This document shows, in pieces, positions 9,673 to 18,163 of a stretch of DNA of 64,000 nt (the first letter of the stretch is position 1; the number at the start of each line of letters is the position of its first letter). Below the pieces are notes generated by a model, which was not told the origin of the DNA, searched no databases, and saw only the letters and a program-made list of their open reading frames with translations. The DNA comes from Chloroflexota bacterium (GTDB lineage Bacteria; Chloroflexota; Anaerolineae; Promineifilales; Promineifilaceae), in the NCBI GenBank assembly GCA_017993775.1, contig JAGOMA010000001.1:209838-273837 (forward strand), given 5' to 3'. The translations under genes and the position numbers were made by a program.

Positions 9673-11822
9673 AGCTCTACTGCCTCCAATAAACCGGCGG
9701 CTTCCCAGGCGATCATGCCGCCTTCCATAACGGCGAGGTTGGTCATGCCGCGTTCTTGTAGAGTATGGGCAGCGCGCCGGCTGCGCCGCCCACGCCGGCA
9801 GACCAGGATAATTTTGGCGTTGGGGGGAACGGCCGTATCCGGGTTAGACAAAATATCAGCCAGAGAAAGCAATCTTGCCTGAGGAATGTGGCCGCGGTTG
9901 TATTCGCGTGGTTCGCGCACATCCAGAATATGCAAATTCTCTTTTTCTGGTCCATGCAGTTCTTGCCATAGCTGCATGGGCGTAATGGTGGGCGCGGAAT
10001 CTATCGGAACCTCGCCGATTTTAGAGATGCCGATCAAATCACTGCGTTTGGGCAAGTTTTGGCACTCCTTAAATACGCGCCAGGGACATTCATAAATGCA
10101 AATGGCCGGGTCGAGCTTGCGGTAAAACAGATGAGAAATGGCGGTGTCGTCTTCCAAGAAATTCTCTTTGCCCAGGTACAGGTCAAATCCGGTTGATTCC
10201 ATGATGCTCATGACCGGTGGACCGACCCGCACCATGAACACGTCTCCTCCGCGCTCGCGGTAGGTGTGGACAATAGATTCCAGCATGTGAATGCCGCTGA
10301 AATCAACGTGGGCCACGCTGTGCATGCGCAGCATCAGAAATCGTTGATCTGGACTTTGTTTCAGGTGTTCCAAAATGATTTCTTCAACGTGGTTGACCGC
10401 GCCAAAATACAAGTCGCCTAAAATTTCGATGATGATGAGCTGTGGGCAGCCTTCTCTCGCCGGTTGATGGTTGAAGTGTTTGAAGGTGGGGTCGGGGATG
10501 ACGGCCAATACGCGCGGGGTGCTGGTGCGTAACACGTAAAGCGCCAGGGAAACCAAAATGCCGATCAGGACGGCAAATTCTAACGAGATGACCAGCGTGC
10601 CCATCAGGGTGATGACCATGATGGCGGCGTCGCCGGCCGCGCCTTGCCAGATGCGGCGTATTTCTACTGTGTCCACCATGCCGTAAGCGATGACGATTAC
10701 CACGCCGGCGAGAGCCGTGCGCGGCAAATATGCCGCCATCGGCCCCAGGGCAAACATGGCGATAATGACAAAGAGCGCCGCAAAAATGGAAGAGAAGGCT
10801 GATTTTGCGCCCGCCTCGTAGTTGATGGCTGTGCGTGGAAAGGAACCGGTGACGGGGTAGCCGGAAAAGAGGCCGGAGGCGATGTTGGCCATGCCCTGAC
10901 CGACAAATTCCTGGTTGCTGTCTGGCCGTTGGCCGGTGCGGGCGGCGAGAGACCGGGCAATGGCTGAGGTTTGCACCAGGCCAATGGCGCCGATGGCCAG
11001 CGCGCCCGGCGACAGCTTGGAGATGAGCGTCAGATCGAAAATGGGTAGTTTGGCCAGTGGCGGCAGGTTGTGTGGCAGTTGGCCGATGACGCTGACGCCG
11101 GCTTTGTCCAGTCGGAGAACGTAGACGATGACGGAGGCCAGGATCATGCTGATGAGGGCGGAGGGTAGTTTGGGGTTGATGCGCCGCAGGATGACGATGA
11201 AGACCATGACGCCAATGCCGAGAACGGCCGTTGGCCAATGCACTTGATTGAGGTTTGTAATGGTACTGGTGAGTGTGCCGACAATGGTATCGCTGGGGAT
11301 GTTCATGCCCAACAACGGCTGAAACTGGCGGATAGCGATGAGAATGCTCGCACCAGAGGCAAACCCGACGATCACCGAATGGGAGACGAAATTGACGAGA
11401 ATGCCCAATCGGGCCAGACCCATGGCCAATTGGAACAACCCGGCCATCAGGGCGACCATGCCGGCCGCGATCACATATTCGGGGGAACCTACGGCGATAA
11501 TCCCGGAGAGAGAAGAGAAGACCAATAACGAGATGGAATTGGTTGGCCCGGTTTGCATCTGGTCGGATGAACCCCAGAGGGCGGCAAAAATTGCGCCGAC
11601 GATGGCGGTGTAAACGCCCATTTGGGGCGGAAGTTCGGCGATGAAGGCGAAGGCGATGCCCTGGGGGAGGAGGATGACGGCGACGGTGATGCCGGCGATG
11701 AGGTCTGGTCGAATGTGGCTGCGTTGATACGAGCGGAAAAGGCGATACGGCCGTTCCAAATAAAAAATCGCCGGTTTATACACAGAAGACAGGTTAACTC
11801 TCGGCCCAAATTTTGCTAACAT
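9669..11822 (-). CDS. SulP-family anion transporter fused to STAS and rhodanese domains
   Basis: A 717-residue inner-membrane protein. The SulP/SLC26 transporter core (about 25-430) starts with the conserved segment RPDLIAGITVAVILLPQGIA. A cytoplasmic STAS domain (about 455-570) follows, then a short linker with cysteines (CIYECPWRVFKEC). A C-terminal rhodanese domain (about 615-717) has its catalytic Cys at 675 in VCRRGRRSRRA. SulP proteins move sulfate, bicarbonate or related anions; the rhodanese hints at coupling to sulfane-sulfur chemistry, which is inference. The gene sits between a zinc-ribbon membrane protein (12 bases upstream) and glpX (4-base overlap). Confidence 0.93.
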   Translation of the reverse strand: MLAKFGPRVNLSSVYKPAIFYLERPYRLFRSYQRSHIRPDLIAGITVAVILLPQGIAFAFIAELPPQMGVYTAIVGAIFAALWGSSDQMQTGPTNSISLLVFSSLSGIIAVGSPEYVIAAGMVALMAGLFQLAMGLARLGILVNFVSHSVIVGFASGASILIAIRQFQPLLGMNIPSDTIVGTLTSTITNLNQVHWPTAVLGIGVMVFIVILRRINPKLPSALISMILASVIVYVLRLDKAGVSVIGQLPHNLPPLAKLPIFDLTLISKLSPGALAIGAIGLVQTSAIARSLAARTGQRPDSNQEFVGQGMANIASGLFSGYPVTGSFPRTAINYEAGAKSAFSSIFAALFVIIAMFALGPMAAYLPRTALAGVVIVIAYGMVDTVEIRRIWQGAAGDAAIMVITLMGTLVISLEFAVLIGILVSLALYVLRTSTPRVLAVIPDPTFKHFNHQPAREGCPQLIIIEILGDLYFGAVNHVEEIILEHLKQSPDQRFLMLRMHSVAHVDFSGIHMLESIVHTYRERGGDVFMVRVGPPVMSIMESTGFDLYLGKENFLEDDTAISHLFYRKLDPAICIYECPWRVFKECQNLPKRSDLIGISKIGEVPIDSAPTITPMQLWQELHGPEKENLHILDVREPREYNRGHIPQARLLSLADILSNPDTAVPPNAKIILVCRRGRRSRRAAHTLQERGMTNLAVMEGGMIAWEAAGLLEAVEL

Positions 11823-11834
11823 GAAACGGTTCCC

Positions 11835-12440
11835 TTATTTCGTTTCTTCATCATCAACAGAGGCAATAGGCGGCGCTTTCACGGTTTCTTGTTCGCCAGA
11901 TTCCTTGTCCTTTTCGTCCTTACCTAAGGCCATCGCCTGGGTAGTTTGTGTCAGACGTATGGGTTGAATATCGGGTTCGGGCAGGTCCACACGATACGGA
12001 TCGACATGTTGGTTGCCACAAAATGGGCATAAATTCCAGGATAATTCCATGAGAGCGTGGCAATCGGGGCAGGCTTTACGCAGGCGCGTGTGGCAGTAGG
12101 GGCACAGAATCCAGTTGGGATCGATGGTGCGAGAGCAGCCGGGGCAGGCCGGGCGTTCCTCAATCTCTTGCAGCAAAGCTTCTTCTTCCAGAGCGCGTTC
12201 GTAAGCCTGGGCCAGGGTTTCGGGCGGCCGTAAAATGAAGTAAATGATAATACCCACAAATGGCAGCGCCGCCACCAACAGAGCCGCCAAAATTTGGGCA
12301 AAGGGATCGCGCGAACGGGCGCGCATGTCGCGGAAGGCCCAGATAATGAGACTAAGCCAGAGGGCGGCCAACAACGCGCCTAAAATCGCCGCGAGAATTG
12401 TGAGGAACGAGGTGATGGTTTCCAAACTAGGAATAGTCAT
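11835..12440 (-). CDS. Membrane-anchored double zinc-ribbon protein
   Basis: A 201-residue protein of unknown function. Two membrane helices occupy about 8-34 and 47-69, followed by an acidic helix. Four CxxC knuckles come next (CPGC, CPYC, CPDC, CPFC), making two zinc ribbons of the DZANK/zinc-ribbon type on the cytoplasmic side. The tail is charged and probably disordered. It is the first gene of the minus-strand unit with the SulP-rhodanese and glpX. The family is common in Chloroflexota, but its partner is not known to me; a scaffold or metal-sensing role would be a guess. Confidence 0.85.
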   Translation of the reverse strand: MTIPSLETITSFLTILAAILGALLAALWLSLIIWAFRDMRARSRDPFAQILAALLVAALPFVGIIIYFILRPPETLAQAYERALEEEALLQEIEERPACPGCSRTIDPNWILCPYCHTRLRKACPDCHALMELSWNLCPFCGNQHVDPYRVDLPEPDIQPIRLTQTTQAMALGKDEKDKESGEQETVKAPPIASVDDEETK

Positions 12441-12495
12441 AAATGTTTCTCCGCCGCCACAATGGGGTTACTGCTGCGCGGAAATTATAGCACAT

Positions 12496-12523
12496 AACAA
12501 AAAGCGCCCCACGAGAGGGCGCT
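12496..12523 (-). terminator. Terminator of the Flp pilin gene
   Basis: A 7-bp stem AGCGCCC/GGGCGCT (12503-12509 with 12517-12523) with a 7-base loop. On the minus strand it is followed by TTTTTGTT. It lies between the pilin stop (12687) and the zinc-ribbon gene start (12440), so it separates the two transcripts. Confidence 0.75.
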
Positions 12524-12571
12524 GTAAAAAATAAATGAGATAAAAATGTAACTGTTCCGGTTTCTCTGGCA

Positions 12572-12631
12572 AGACCCCAAGGGTTTGATACCCCGCTAGT
12601 CCAAAATCTCAGAAGCAAACCCATGGGGTCT
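12572..12631. repeat. AGACCCC/GGGGTCT stem-loop repeat, long-loop copy 2
   Basis: Arms 12572-12587 and 12616-12631 match at 15 of 16 positions. The 28-base loop is clearly related to that of the copy at 28451: both contain CTAGTCCAAA and TCTCAG. Shared loop sequence shows that these are copies of one element, not independent hairpins. It sits between the pilin gene and its terminator. Confidence 0.85.
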
Positions 12632-12686
12632 GTATAATTAAGTTACATAAAAATAAAGATGGGGCTGACTATAAATGATGCCCGGG

Positions 12687-12839
12687 TTATTTAGATAAAC
12701 CCTCGGTGACGCGGCTAAACATATTACCTATCTGCGGTCCAAGAATGGTTAAAATTGCCACAATGATAATGGCGACCAGGACAATGGTTATGCCATATTC
12801 GGTTAAACCTTGCCCCTCTTCGCGTGGCAGAAAAATCAT
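12687..12839 (-). CDS. Flp/Fap-type pilin
   Basis: A 50-residue class IVb pilin subunit. The start at 12839 is fixed by a near-perfect AAAGGAGGTGAG ribosome site; the longer frame to 12896 adds an unlikely N-terminus. The sequence has a short charged leader and the hallmark EEGQGLTEYG, in which the G-Q-G-L and following E/Y resemble the processed region of Flp pilins. One hydrophobic helix follows (about 18-38) with a short tail. Flp pilins are cut by a TadV-type peptidase and assembled by the Tad machinery. No tad genes are in the window, so this is an orphan copy, or the assembly genes are elsewhere. Confidence 0.85.
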   Translation of the reverse strand: MIFLPREEGQGLTEYGITIVLVAIIIVAILTILGPQIGNMFSRVTEGLSK

Positions 12840-12936
12840 CGAATTCTCACCTCCTTTTGTAATCGCTAGGCTAGCAGGCAGGCAGATCTTTGTCAATGAA
12901 TCCGCAGCGTGGTTTGAGTTGGCTGGTTCAGTCCAA

Positions 12937-13014
12937 TCAATTTTGTTTTTTCGGCGCGGGCAGGAATGTGAACAACAAGATGAGCAATAATATGCTAAGG
13001 GTAATCCAATCCAT
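12937..13014 (-). CDS. Possible 25-residue single-helix membrane peptide
   Basis: A short minus-strand frame with ATG at 13014 and an AAGGAAA ribosome site 7 bases upstream. It encodes MDWITLSILLLILLFTFLPA followed by a basic end (PKKQN). The product would be one transmembrane helix with a positively charged tail. It lies 97 bases upstream of the Flp pilin in the same orientation, in the otherwise empty gap 12840-13237. Length and composition could arise by chance, so I rank it as a candidate only. Confidence 0.35.
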   Translation of the reverse strand: MDWITLSILLLILLFTFLPAPKKQN

Positions 13015-13087
13015 GTGTGTTTCCTTGGACCTTTTGGAGGCGATATGGCGAGGAAGAAAGGTTATGGGGGTGAGACTTACGGTACAG

Positions 13088-13151
13088 ATACCAGGAATCT
13101 GGTATGCTTTTAAAGCTTTTCAAAGTAAGCAGGTGTTTGTAATGGTATTAT
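13088..13151 (+). promoter_or_regulatory. Palindrome and extended -10 promoter before the universal stress gene
   Basis: ATACCAGGAATCTGGTAT (13088-13105) is a perfect 7-bp inverted repeat with a 4-base centre. A TGGTATTAT extended -10 lies at 13143-13151, 87 bases before the ATG. The palindrome sits just upstream of the -35 position, where an activator or repressor could bind. No regulator is identified. Confidence 0.4.
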
Positions 13152-13237
13152 GCCTCACGCGCGGGCGCACTTCACTGAGATACAAGTCATGATTTGGTGG
13201 GCAGCAGGCGTTTACGCAGGGCATTGGAGCAGGTTCG

Positions 13238-14122
13238 ATGAATTTCCGAAAAATTTTGGTTCCTCTAGATGGCTCGGAATTGGCGGAACGAGTTGTGCTG
13301 CCGGCCATACGAATTGCGGAAGGCGTGAAGGCGCAGGTTGTTCTTCTGACGGTGGTTATGCCGACCCCGCGCCCAGATCGGCCCGGTTTGGTGGAACGGG
13401 CAGTGCAGACAAGCAAGTATGAGGCGGGGCTTTATTTGAAGTCGGTGCGCAGCCATTATTTGCCGGCGACGGTGGAGGTGGTTACGGCCGTTACTACCGG
13501 TCAACCCGCCAACGCCATCATCGCCTACGTTCAGGAAAATGATGTCGATCTGATCCTGATGACCACGCACGGCCGTTCCGGCCTCACACGTTGGTCTTAT
13601 GGCCGGGTCGCCGAAAAAGTGCTGCGCCGTGCGCCCTGTCCCACCGTCATCTTGCGCAGCCATCAGCAAATTGTGCCCGAAGGCATCAAGCGCATTCTTG
13701 TCCCCTTAGACGGCTCGCGGCTCGCCGAACAGGCGCTGCCGCCCGCCCACGACATCGCCGCAGCTTTAGGCGCAGAAATTGTTTTGCTGCAAGCGATAGA
13801 ACCGATGCTGCCATTTCCTTTTTCCGCCGCCAATGTCGCCGAGGAAGTGGAGACTTCGCCGGTGTGGGAATACCTGACCCGTGTACGCATCCGGCTGCAA
13901 GCCGGCGGCGTGACGACCCAGGCGGAGGTGGTTGTGGGGCCGGTGGCCGATGCGGTTATCGATTATGCCGATTCGCACCAGGTAGACCTGATTGTCTTAT
14001 CCAGTTTGGGTTCATCGGGGTTTCAGATGTGGGTGTTTGGCAGTGTAGCGGAGCGGGTGATGCAAGGCGCGCACTGCGCAACGATGGTTATTCGACAAGA
14101 AGAGACCGCGCAAGAGGATTAA
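13238..14122 (+). CDS. Tandem-domain universal stress protein
   Basis: A cytoplasmic 294-residue protein made of two UspA domains (about 1-148 and 149-290). Each begins with the ILVPLDGS strand and ends with the ATP-binding glycine motif: HGRSGLTRWSYGRVAEKVL in the first copy and LGSSGFQMWVFGSVAERVM in the second. The second copy departs from the usual G-S-R pattern. Such proteins bind ATP and modulate stress survival. The start has a GGAGCAGG ribosome site. A membrane protein gene follows after 3 bases and is surely co-transcribed. Confidence 0.93.
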   Translation: MNFRKILVPLDGSELAERVVLPAIRIAEGVKAQVVLLTVVMPTPRPDRPGLVERAVQTSKYEAGLYLKSVRSHYLPATVEVVTAVTTGQPANAIIAYVQENDVDLILMTTHGRSGLTRWSYGRVAEKVLRRAPCPTVILRSHQQIVPEGIKRILVPLDGSRLAEQALPPAHDIAAALGAEIVLLQAIEPMLPFPFSAANVAEEVETSPVWEYLTRVRIRLQAGGVTTQAEVVVGPVADAVIDYADSHQVDLIVLSSLGSSGFQMWVFGSVAERVMQGAHCATMVIRQEETAQED

Positions 14123-14125
14123 GAC

Positions 14126-14857
14126 ATGGTTGAGCGACAAAAATTATCGTGGCTGGCGGCTGCGCCGCTGCTGGTGGATGGCCTGGCCCTGGCGGCGCTG
14201 TGGTTGTGGGGGGGCACGGCCGTTTCCACCCTGCAAACCCCTTCTGGTTTTAACGCGATTTATCTCATTGGCGCATACATTCTGATGTGCGCCGGCGTTT
14301 ACCTGATTCGAAAATTAGAGCCGGGGCCAAGTGTGGGCGCGTGGGCCGAACACAGCCCGCTGCTGGCCCGCCCAACGCGCATTGTTTTGGGCGTTGTGTT
14401 TGGTCTGGCCATGATGACTGTGCTGGCTTTCCAGCTTGGCTACTTTAACTCGATTTTTGTGGTGGACACCCTGGCTTTGGGCGAAGGGGAATCGGCGACA
14501 TTGTTTGCCTTTGCGCCGGGGGCGTGGCTGGGCATGTCTTTGTTGTATACGGCGTTTCTGGCCTTGAAGGTGACGCCGACGGTGGTTTGGGGGAACGGCC
14601 GTTACCCCTGGCAGGCATTATTTGGACTGCTGGGCGTGAATGCCATGTTTGTGTTTCTGGCCATGCAGCTAAAAGCGGTTCTGGCGCTGGTCACAAATCC
14701 GGGCATGGTTGGCCCGGTTTTGCTGACATTTTTTGCTTTTCTGCTGCTGTTTGGCCCGCCGCGCCTGGTTTATCTGGCAAAACAACGGGGAGTGGGCGGC
14801 GTGTCCTTTCTCGTTTTTGCCTTTGCTGCGGCCGGATGGGTTTGTTTGGTTGGCTAG
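14126..14857 (+). CDS. Unknown polytopic membrane protein
   Basis: A 243-residue protein I do not recognise. It has about six or seven hydrophobic helices (approximately 8-30, 43-61, 88-112, 128-152, 165-190, 195-215, 223-243) and only short loops, with no recognisable catalytic motif. It starts 3 bases after the universal stress protein stop, so the two form an operon; a membrane partner in stress or energy sensing is possible but unproven. The 3' end converges on the hydrolase gene at 14915. Confidence 0.75.
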   Translation: MVERQKLSWLAAAPLLVDGLALAALWLWGGTAVSTLQTPSGFNAIYLIGAYILMCAGVYLIRKLEPGPSVGAWAEHSPLLARPTRIVLGVVFGLAMMTVLAFQLGYFNSIFVVDTLALGEGESATLFAFAPGAWLGMSLLYTAFLALKVTPTVVWGNGRYPWQALFGLLGVNAMFVFLAMQLKAVLALVTNPGMVGPVLLTFFAFLLLFGPPRLVYLAKQRGVGGVSFLVFAFAAAGWVCLVG

Positions 14858-14914
14858 CGTTTAGCTGCGGCCAAATTTCTTGGTTCTGTCTGTTGGGGTT
14901 TCCGGGGCTGCCCT

Positions 14915-16072
14915 TTAATGGCGCGCAAAAAAATCACGCACGTTTACCAGCAGACGCTGCTGGCCCGCGCTGTCGAAGTTGTGCGGCTGGCCGGCGTAAT
15001 GCAGGCATTCCACCGCCTTGCCCAAGCCTCGCAGCGCCTCGCACAACTGGTCCGACCAGATTGGCGGGACGACGCCATCGTCCAGGCCGTGGTGCAGGCT
15101 CACCGGCGCATGAATGCGTTCCAGGTGGTAGCTGGGGGAGATGGCGCGCAGCAAGTCATCGTTGGTGTCTAGTTCGATACGGCCGTCTTCCCCCCCAGAC
15201 CATTCCCAAATTCGCGCAAAGTTTTTCTGCTCGTTGCCGCTCATCGCCCCGTACAGAGCCGCTGCGCGCACATCGCTGCTTACGGTGATGACCCGCAGCG
15301 CCACGCCCCCGCCCATGCTGTGCCCAAACAGGTAAATCGCGTCCGGATCGGCCTGGGCCAGCGGACCGGGCTTGCCGGCTTGCGCTTTGATGAGCGCGAT
15401 CAGGTTCAGGGTGTCGATGGCGTAGCCGACGCGGAACAAATTAGGACCGGAATCGGATGGCGGGTAGTTGCGGTAATTGGGATGGATGACCAGATACCCG
15501 GCGTTGGCCAGGGTGTCGGCATAGGGCGTGGTATAGGCTTGAATCTGGTAATCGGCCGGATCGACGTAGCCGTGCAGCACCAGAACGACGGGCAGTTTGT
15601 CGCCGGGGGGCGTGTTCATGAAGCCGTAGATGGTCAGGCCGTCGCTGGGATAGGTGATGAGGCTGCGGGTAAACCTGGGCAGTTCGGCCATTGTTTCGAC
15701 AATGCGCAGCTCGCCGCCGCCGTACGGCCGTAACGCCAGTTCATCAATGGTCAAGCCGGCATAGGGGTCGGGCGTGGGCGAGGGGCCAGGGGTGGGCGTG
15801 ATTGTGGGCACGGCCGTTGGCCAGGGCGTGCCGGTAGGCGCGGCAAAGGTGGCCGGGGCAGGTGTGTAAGTGCCGGGCAGCGAGACCACGGGAAAGGGAT
15901 CGGTTGGCGTGGGGAAAACGGCCGTGGCCATCAGCGTGGGCAGAATCATCGTCGGTCTTGTGGGGGCGCAGCCGACCAGCAGGCCCATAATCAGGCCGAG
16001 CAGCAAAAATTTGGGACAGCTAAGAAAAATGTTTTCAGGTTTATGCGGGTCTGAAGAATGCAATCCGAACAT
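14915..16072 (-). CDS. Secreted lipoprotein alpha/beta hydrolase
   Basis: A 385-residue exported hydrolase with a lipoprotein signal (LLVGC, Cys35) and a Pro/Thr-rich linker to about residue 110. The catalytic domain carries the nucleophile elbow GHSMGGG, an Asp in HGLDDGVVP and a final His in GQPHNF. This gives a Ser-Asp-His triad in prolyl-oligopeptidase or dienelactone-hydrolase style (VLVLHGYVDPADY marks the oxyanion strand). The substrate is unknown; an esterase or peptidase acting outside the membrane is likely. It lies 30 bases downstream of the PD40 propeller gene and is probably co-transcribed with it. Confidence 0.9.
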   Translation of the reverse strand: MFGLHSSDPHKPENIFLSCPKFLLLGLIMGLLVGCAPTRPTMILPTLMATAVFPTPTDPFPVVSLPGTYTPAPATFAAPTGTPWPTAVPTITPTPGPSPTPDPYAGLTIDELALRPYGGGELRIVETMAELPRFTRSLITYPSDGLTIYGFMNTPPGDKLPVVLVLHGYVDPADYQIQAYTTPYADTLANAGYLVIHPNYRNYPPSDSGPNLFRVGYAIDTLNLIALIKAQAGKPGPLAQADPDAIYLFGHSMGGGVALRVITVSSDVRAAALYGAMSGNEQKNFARIWEWSGGEDGRIELDTNDDLLRAISPSYHLERIHAPVSLHHGLDDGVVPPIWSDQLCEALRGLGKAVECLHYAGQPHNFDSAGQQRLLVNVRDFFARH

Positions 16073-16102
16073 GCTCCGGTCTTTGGGTTGATGTGTAATG
16101 GC

Positions 16103-17581
16103 TCACGGATTGGTCTGGCCCGGACTCCAAAACGGCATGTCGCCGCGCCCTAAATCGGTTGTCGGCCCGCCATCAACGGGGATGATTTTTACCTGGCTGC
16201 CACTTTCTTCCATCACGGATAAGACGATCGCGTCGCTGTTGGGCGACCAGATGTGGTGGCTGAGCGCATACTGGTCAAAAAACGGCAAAAATTGGCTGAT
16301 GAACAGGCCAGAGGGAACAAAGGAGAGCGCCTGCCGTTCTTCGCCTGTTTCCAGGTTGATGATGGCCAGATTAAATTCGTGGCGCGGCGGTTGCAGATTG
16401 GGTTTGGCGGCGATGGGGCGACGGCCGTCATCCTTCTTCATTACGTTGGTGCCAAAATCGTCGCTGTTGTCGCCGGTGTTGATGGTGGCCAGGTAACGGC
16501 CGTCTGGCGACCAGAAAAAAGCGAGGTTGGTATTGCCGCTGAGCAGGCGCGTTTCGCCCGATTCGGCGTCGAACAGACGCAGCGGTCCCCAGGCGGTGAT
16601 GCTGCCTTCGCGCGCGCCGTTGGTAAAGGCCAGTTGGCTGCCCATCGGACTCCAACTGAGGGCGACCATGCCGGAATGTCGTTCCAGCCAACGTTCGCCC
16701 GTCTCCCGATTGGTGACGACCAGCCAGCTTGTGCCGTCACCCAGGTCTTCGGCATAGGCCCAGAAACGGCCGTCGGCCGAAATGCCGGGCGTCTGGAAAA
16801 AGCCGGGCGGGGCGATGTCTTCGGCGTTCTCGAAGCTGTCGGTGTTGAGCAGGGCCAGGCGGGCGTCGGACCCGGAAATGCCGCTGTGGACCAGCAATTT
16901 TTGGCTGTCGCTGGTCCAATTCCAATACACAGGGCTGCCGGTGGTCAGCAGACGGTCGTCCAGGGGCGTATCGGCGGCCACCAGCCGCAGGCCGATGCCG
17001 TGGCGCGGGTCGTTGGTGAGAAAGCTGAGCAAACGGCCGTCTGGCGACCAATACAGGTAAAACGGGTTTTGCCGCGTGTCGGTGTAGAGGCTAACGGCCT
17101 CACTGCCTTCCTGGTCGGGCAGCAGAAAGATGGTTTCATCGCCAATGACGGCCAGCGAACGGCCGTCTGGCGACCAGGCGGGGAACTGGTAGTTGGTGTT
17201 GGTGTCGGTGAGGAGACGGCCGTTGTTGCCATCCGGGTCGATGGTCACAACCTGGCCGTTTTGGTTGATGTAGGCGATGCGGCCGGGCGGATTGGCGTTG
17301 GCGGCGGAAACGGCCGTGTCGCTTCGCGCCCGCGTGATCAGCCAAAGCGCGCCGACCATGCCTGACCCTAACAAACTAATGACCAGAACAAGAATCAGAC
17401 CGGTGAACCAACAGCCCGGTCTGGTTGATGGATGTTCTGGCAGGTGAGAAGCGACAGGCAGCACATCAGGCAGTGGAGTGGAAAGAACAATAGGCGGTTC
17501 ATCACCTGGAATGCCCAAATCTGGCAGTTCAGGAATGAATGGTTCCGGGTCTTCAACAGGCCAATTTTCAGATTCGTTCAT
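16103..17581 (-). CDS. Membrane-anchored TolB-like beta-propeller protein
   Basis: A 492-residue protein with an N-terminal cytoplasmic part, one transmembrane helix at about 58-80 and an outward domain of PD40/WD40-like repeats. Repeat signatures are seen at least seven times (WSPDGRSLAVIG, WSPDGRLLSFL, SADGRFWAY, WSPMGSQLAF, WSPDGRYLATI, WSPNSDAIVL), enough for a six- or seven-bladed propeller. The domain probably mediates protein or ligand binding. Several SPDGR codons are written with the iterated ACGGCCGT palindrome. It heads a two-gene unit with the hydrolase. Confidence 0.88.
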   Translation of the reverse strand: MNESENWPVEDPEPFIPELPDLGIPGDEPPIVLSTPLPDVLPVASHLPEHPSTRPGCWFTGLILVLVISLLGSGMVGALWLITRARSDTAVSAANANPPGRIAYINQNGQVVTIDPDGNNGRLLTDTNTNYQFPAWSPDGRSLAVIGDETIFLLPDQEGSEAVSLYTDTRQNPFYLYWSPDGRLLSFLTNDPRHGIGLRLVAADTPLDDRLLTTGSPVYWNWTSDSQKLLVHSGISGSDARLALLNTDSFENAEDIAPPGFFQTPGISADGRFWAYAEDLGDGTSWLVVTNRETGERWLERHSGMVALSWSPMGSQLAFTNGAREGSITAWGPLRLFDAESGETRLLSGNTNLAFFWSPDGRYLATINTGDNSDDFGTNVMKKDDGRRPIAAKPNLQPPRHEFNLAIINLETGEERQALSFVPSGLFISQFLPFFDQYALSHHIWSPNSDAIVLSVMEESGSQVKIIPVDGGPTTDLGRGDMPFWSPGQTNP

Positions 17582-17798
17582 GGATTATTTTGGTTTTGCC
17601 GGGTTTGTAACCAGGCGCTTGCTGCCTTTATTGGGTATCCGGCCAGTTGTTGCCGCTTGGCCAGGTTGTCGCCTCGTCTTGCAAGGAAGGCGTAGGCGTT
17701 TACTCTGAACCTCATGCTAACATGCTTCGCCAGTTAGACGAACGATCATGTATTTTTTTAGCTTTGTTCTAACATACATCTAACGTGGCATTCTTACC

Positions 17799-18127
17799 AT
17801 GAACGTGTCTGAGACCGATGAGGCCATTGTGGTGACGGCCGAACTGCCGGGCCTGAGCGAGAAAGATGTAGGCGTACCCCTGACCCAGGACGCTCTGACC
17901 ATTAAGGGAAGGGCGAGCAAAAGCAGGAACATGAAGAAAAGGGTCGAGATTATTACCGGATGGAACGCAGCTTTGGCTCATTTAGGCGGGTGATGCCGCT
18001 GCCCCGCGGCATAGTGGACGCCGCCAAAGTGGAAGCCGACTTTGATAAGGGCGTTTTGCGGATCACGCTGCCCAAGTTGGAAAAATCGCAGCATATTTCA
18101 CGGCGCATCCTGGTGATGAGCAAGTAA
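17799..18127 (+). pseudogene. Broken Hsp20/alpha-crystallin small heat-shock gene
   Basis: The first part reads VSETDEAIVVTAELPGLSEKDV and LTIKGRAS, a clear alpha-crystallin domain start. A net one-base loss (or two-base gain) near 17910-17916 then shifts the frame. The continuation reads EQKQEHEEKGRDYYRMERSF, GSFRRVMPLPRGIVDAAKVEA and ends GVLRITLPKLEKSQ. In the intact family these segments are continuous. The N-terminal 40-50 residues before the alpha-crystallin domain are also absent upstream. It is therefore truncated and frameshifted, unless the shift is a sequencing error. No other Hsp20 gene is in the window. Confidence 0.8.
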
Positions 18128-18163
18128 AACGGGTTCTTCAGGAACTCAGGCGGTTGACAGCCC

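Noticed and set aside
12890..13192. A 100-codon plus-strand frame before the universal stress gene
   Set aside because: It has no ribosome site or recognisable motif, overlaps the probable promoter and palindrome, and its residue use is irregular.
16253..17365. A 370-codon plus-strand frame opposite the propeller gene
   Set aside because: It is the antisense of PD40 repeats. The repeats keep stop codons out; there is no ribosome site or domain.
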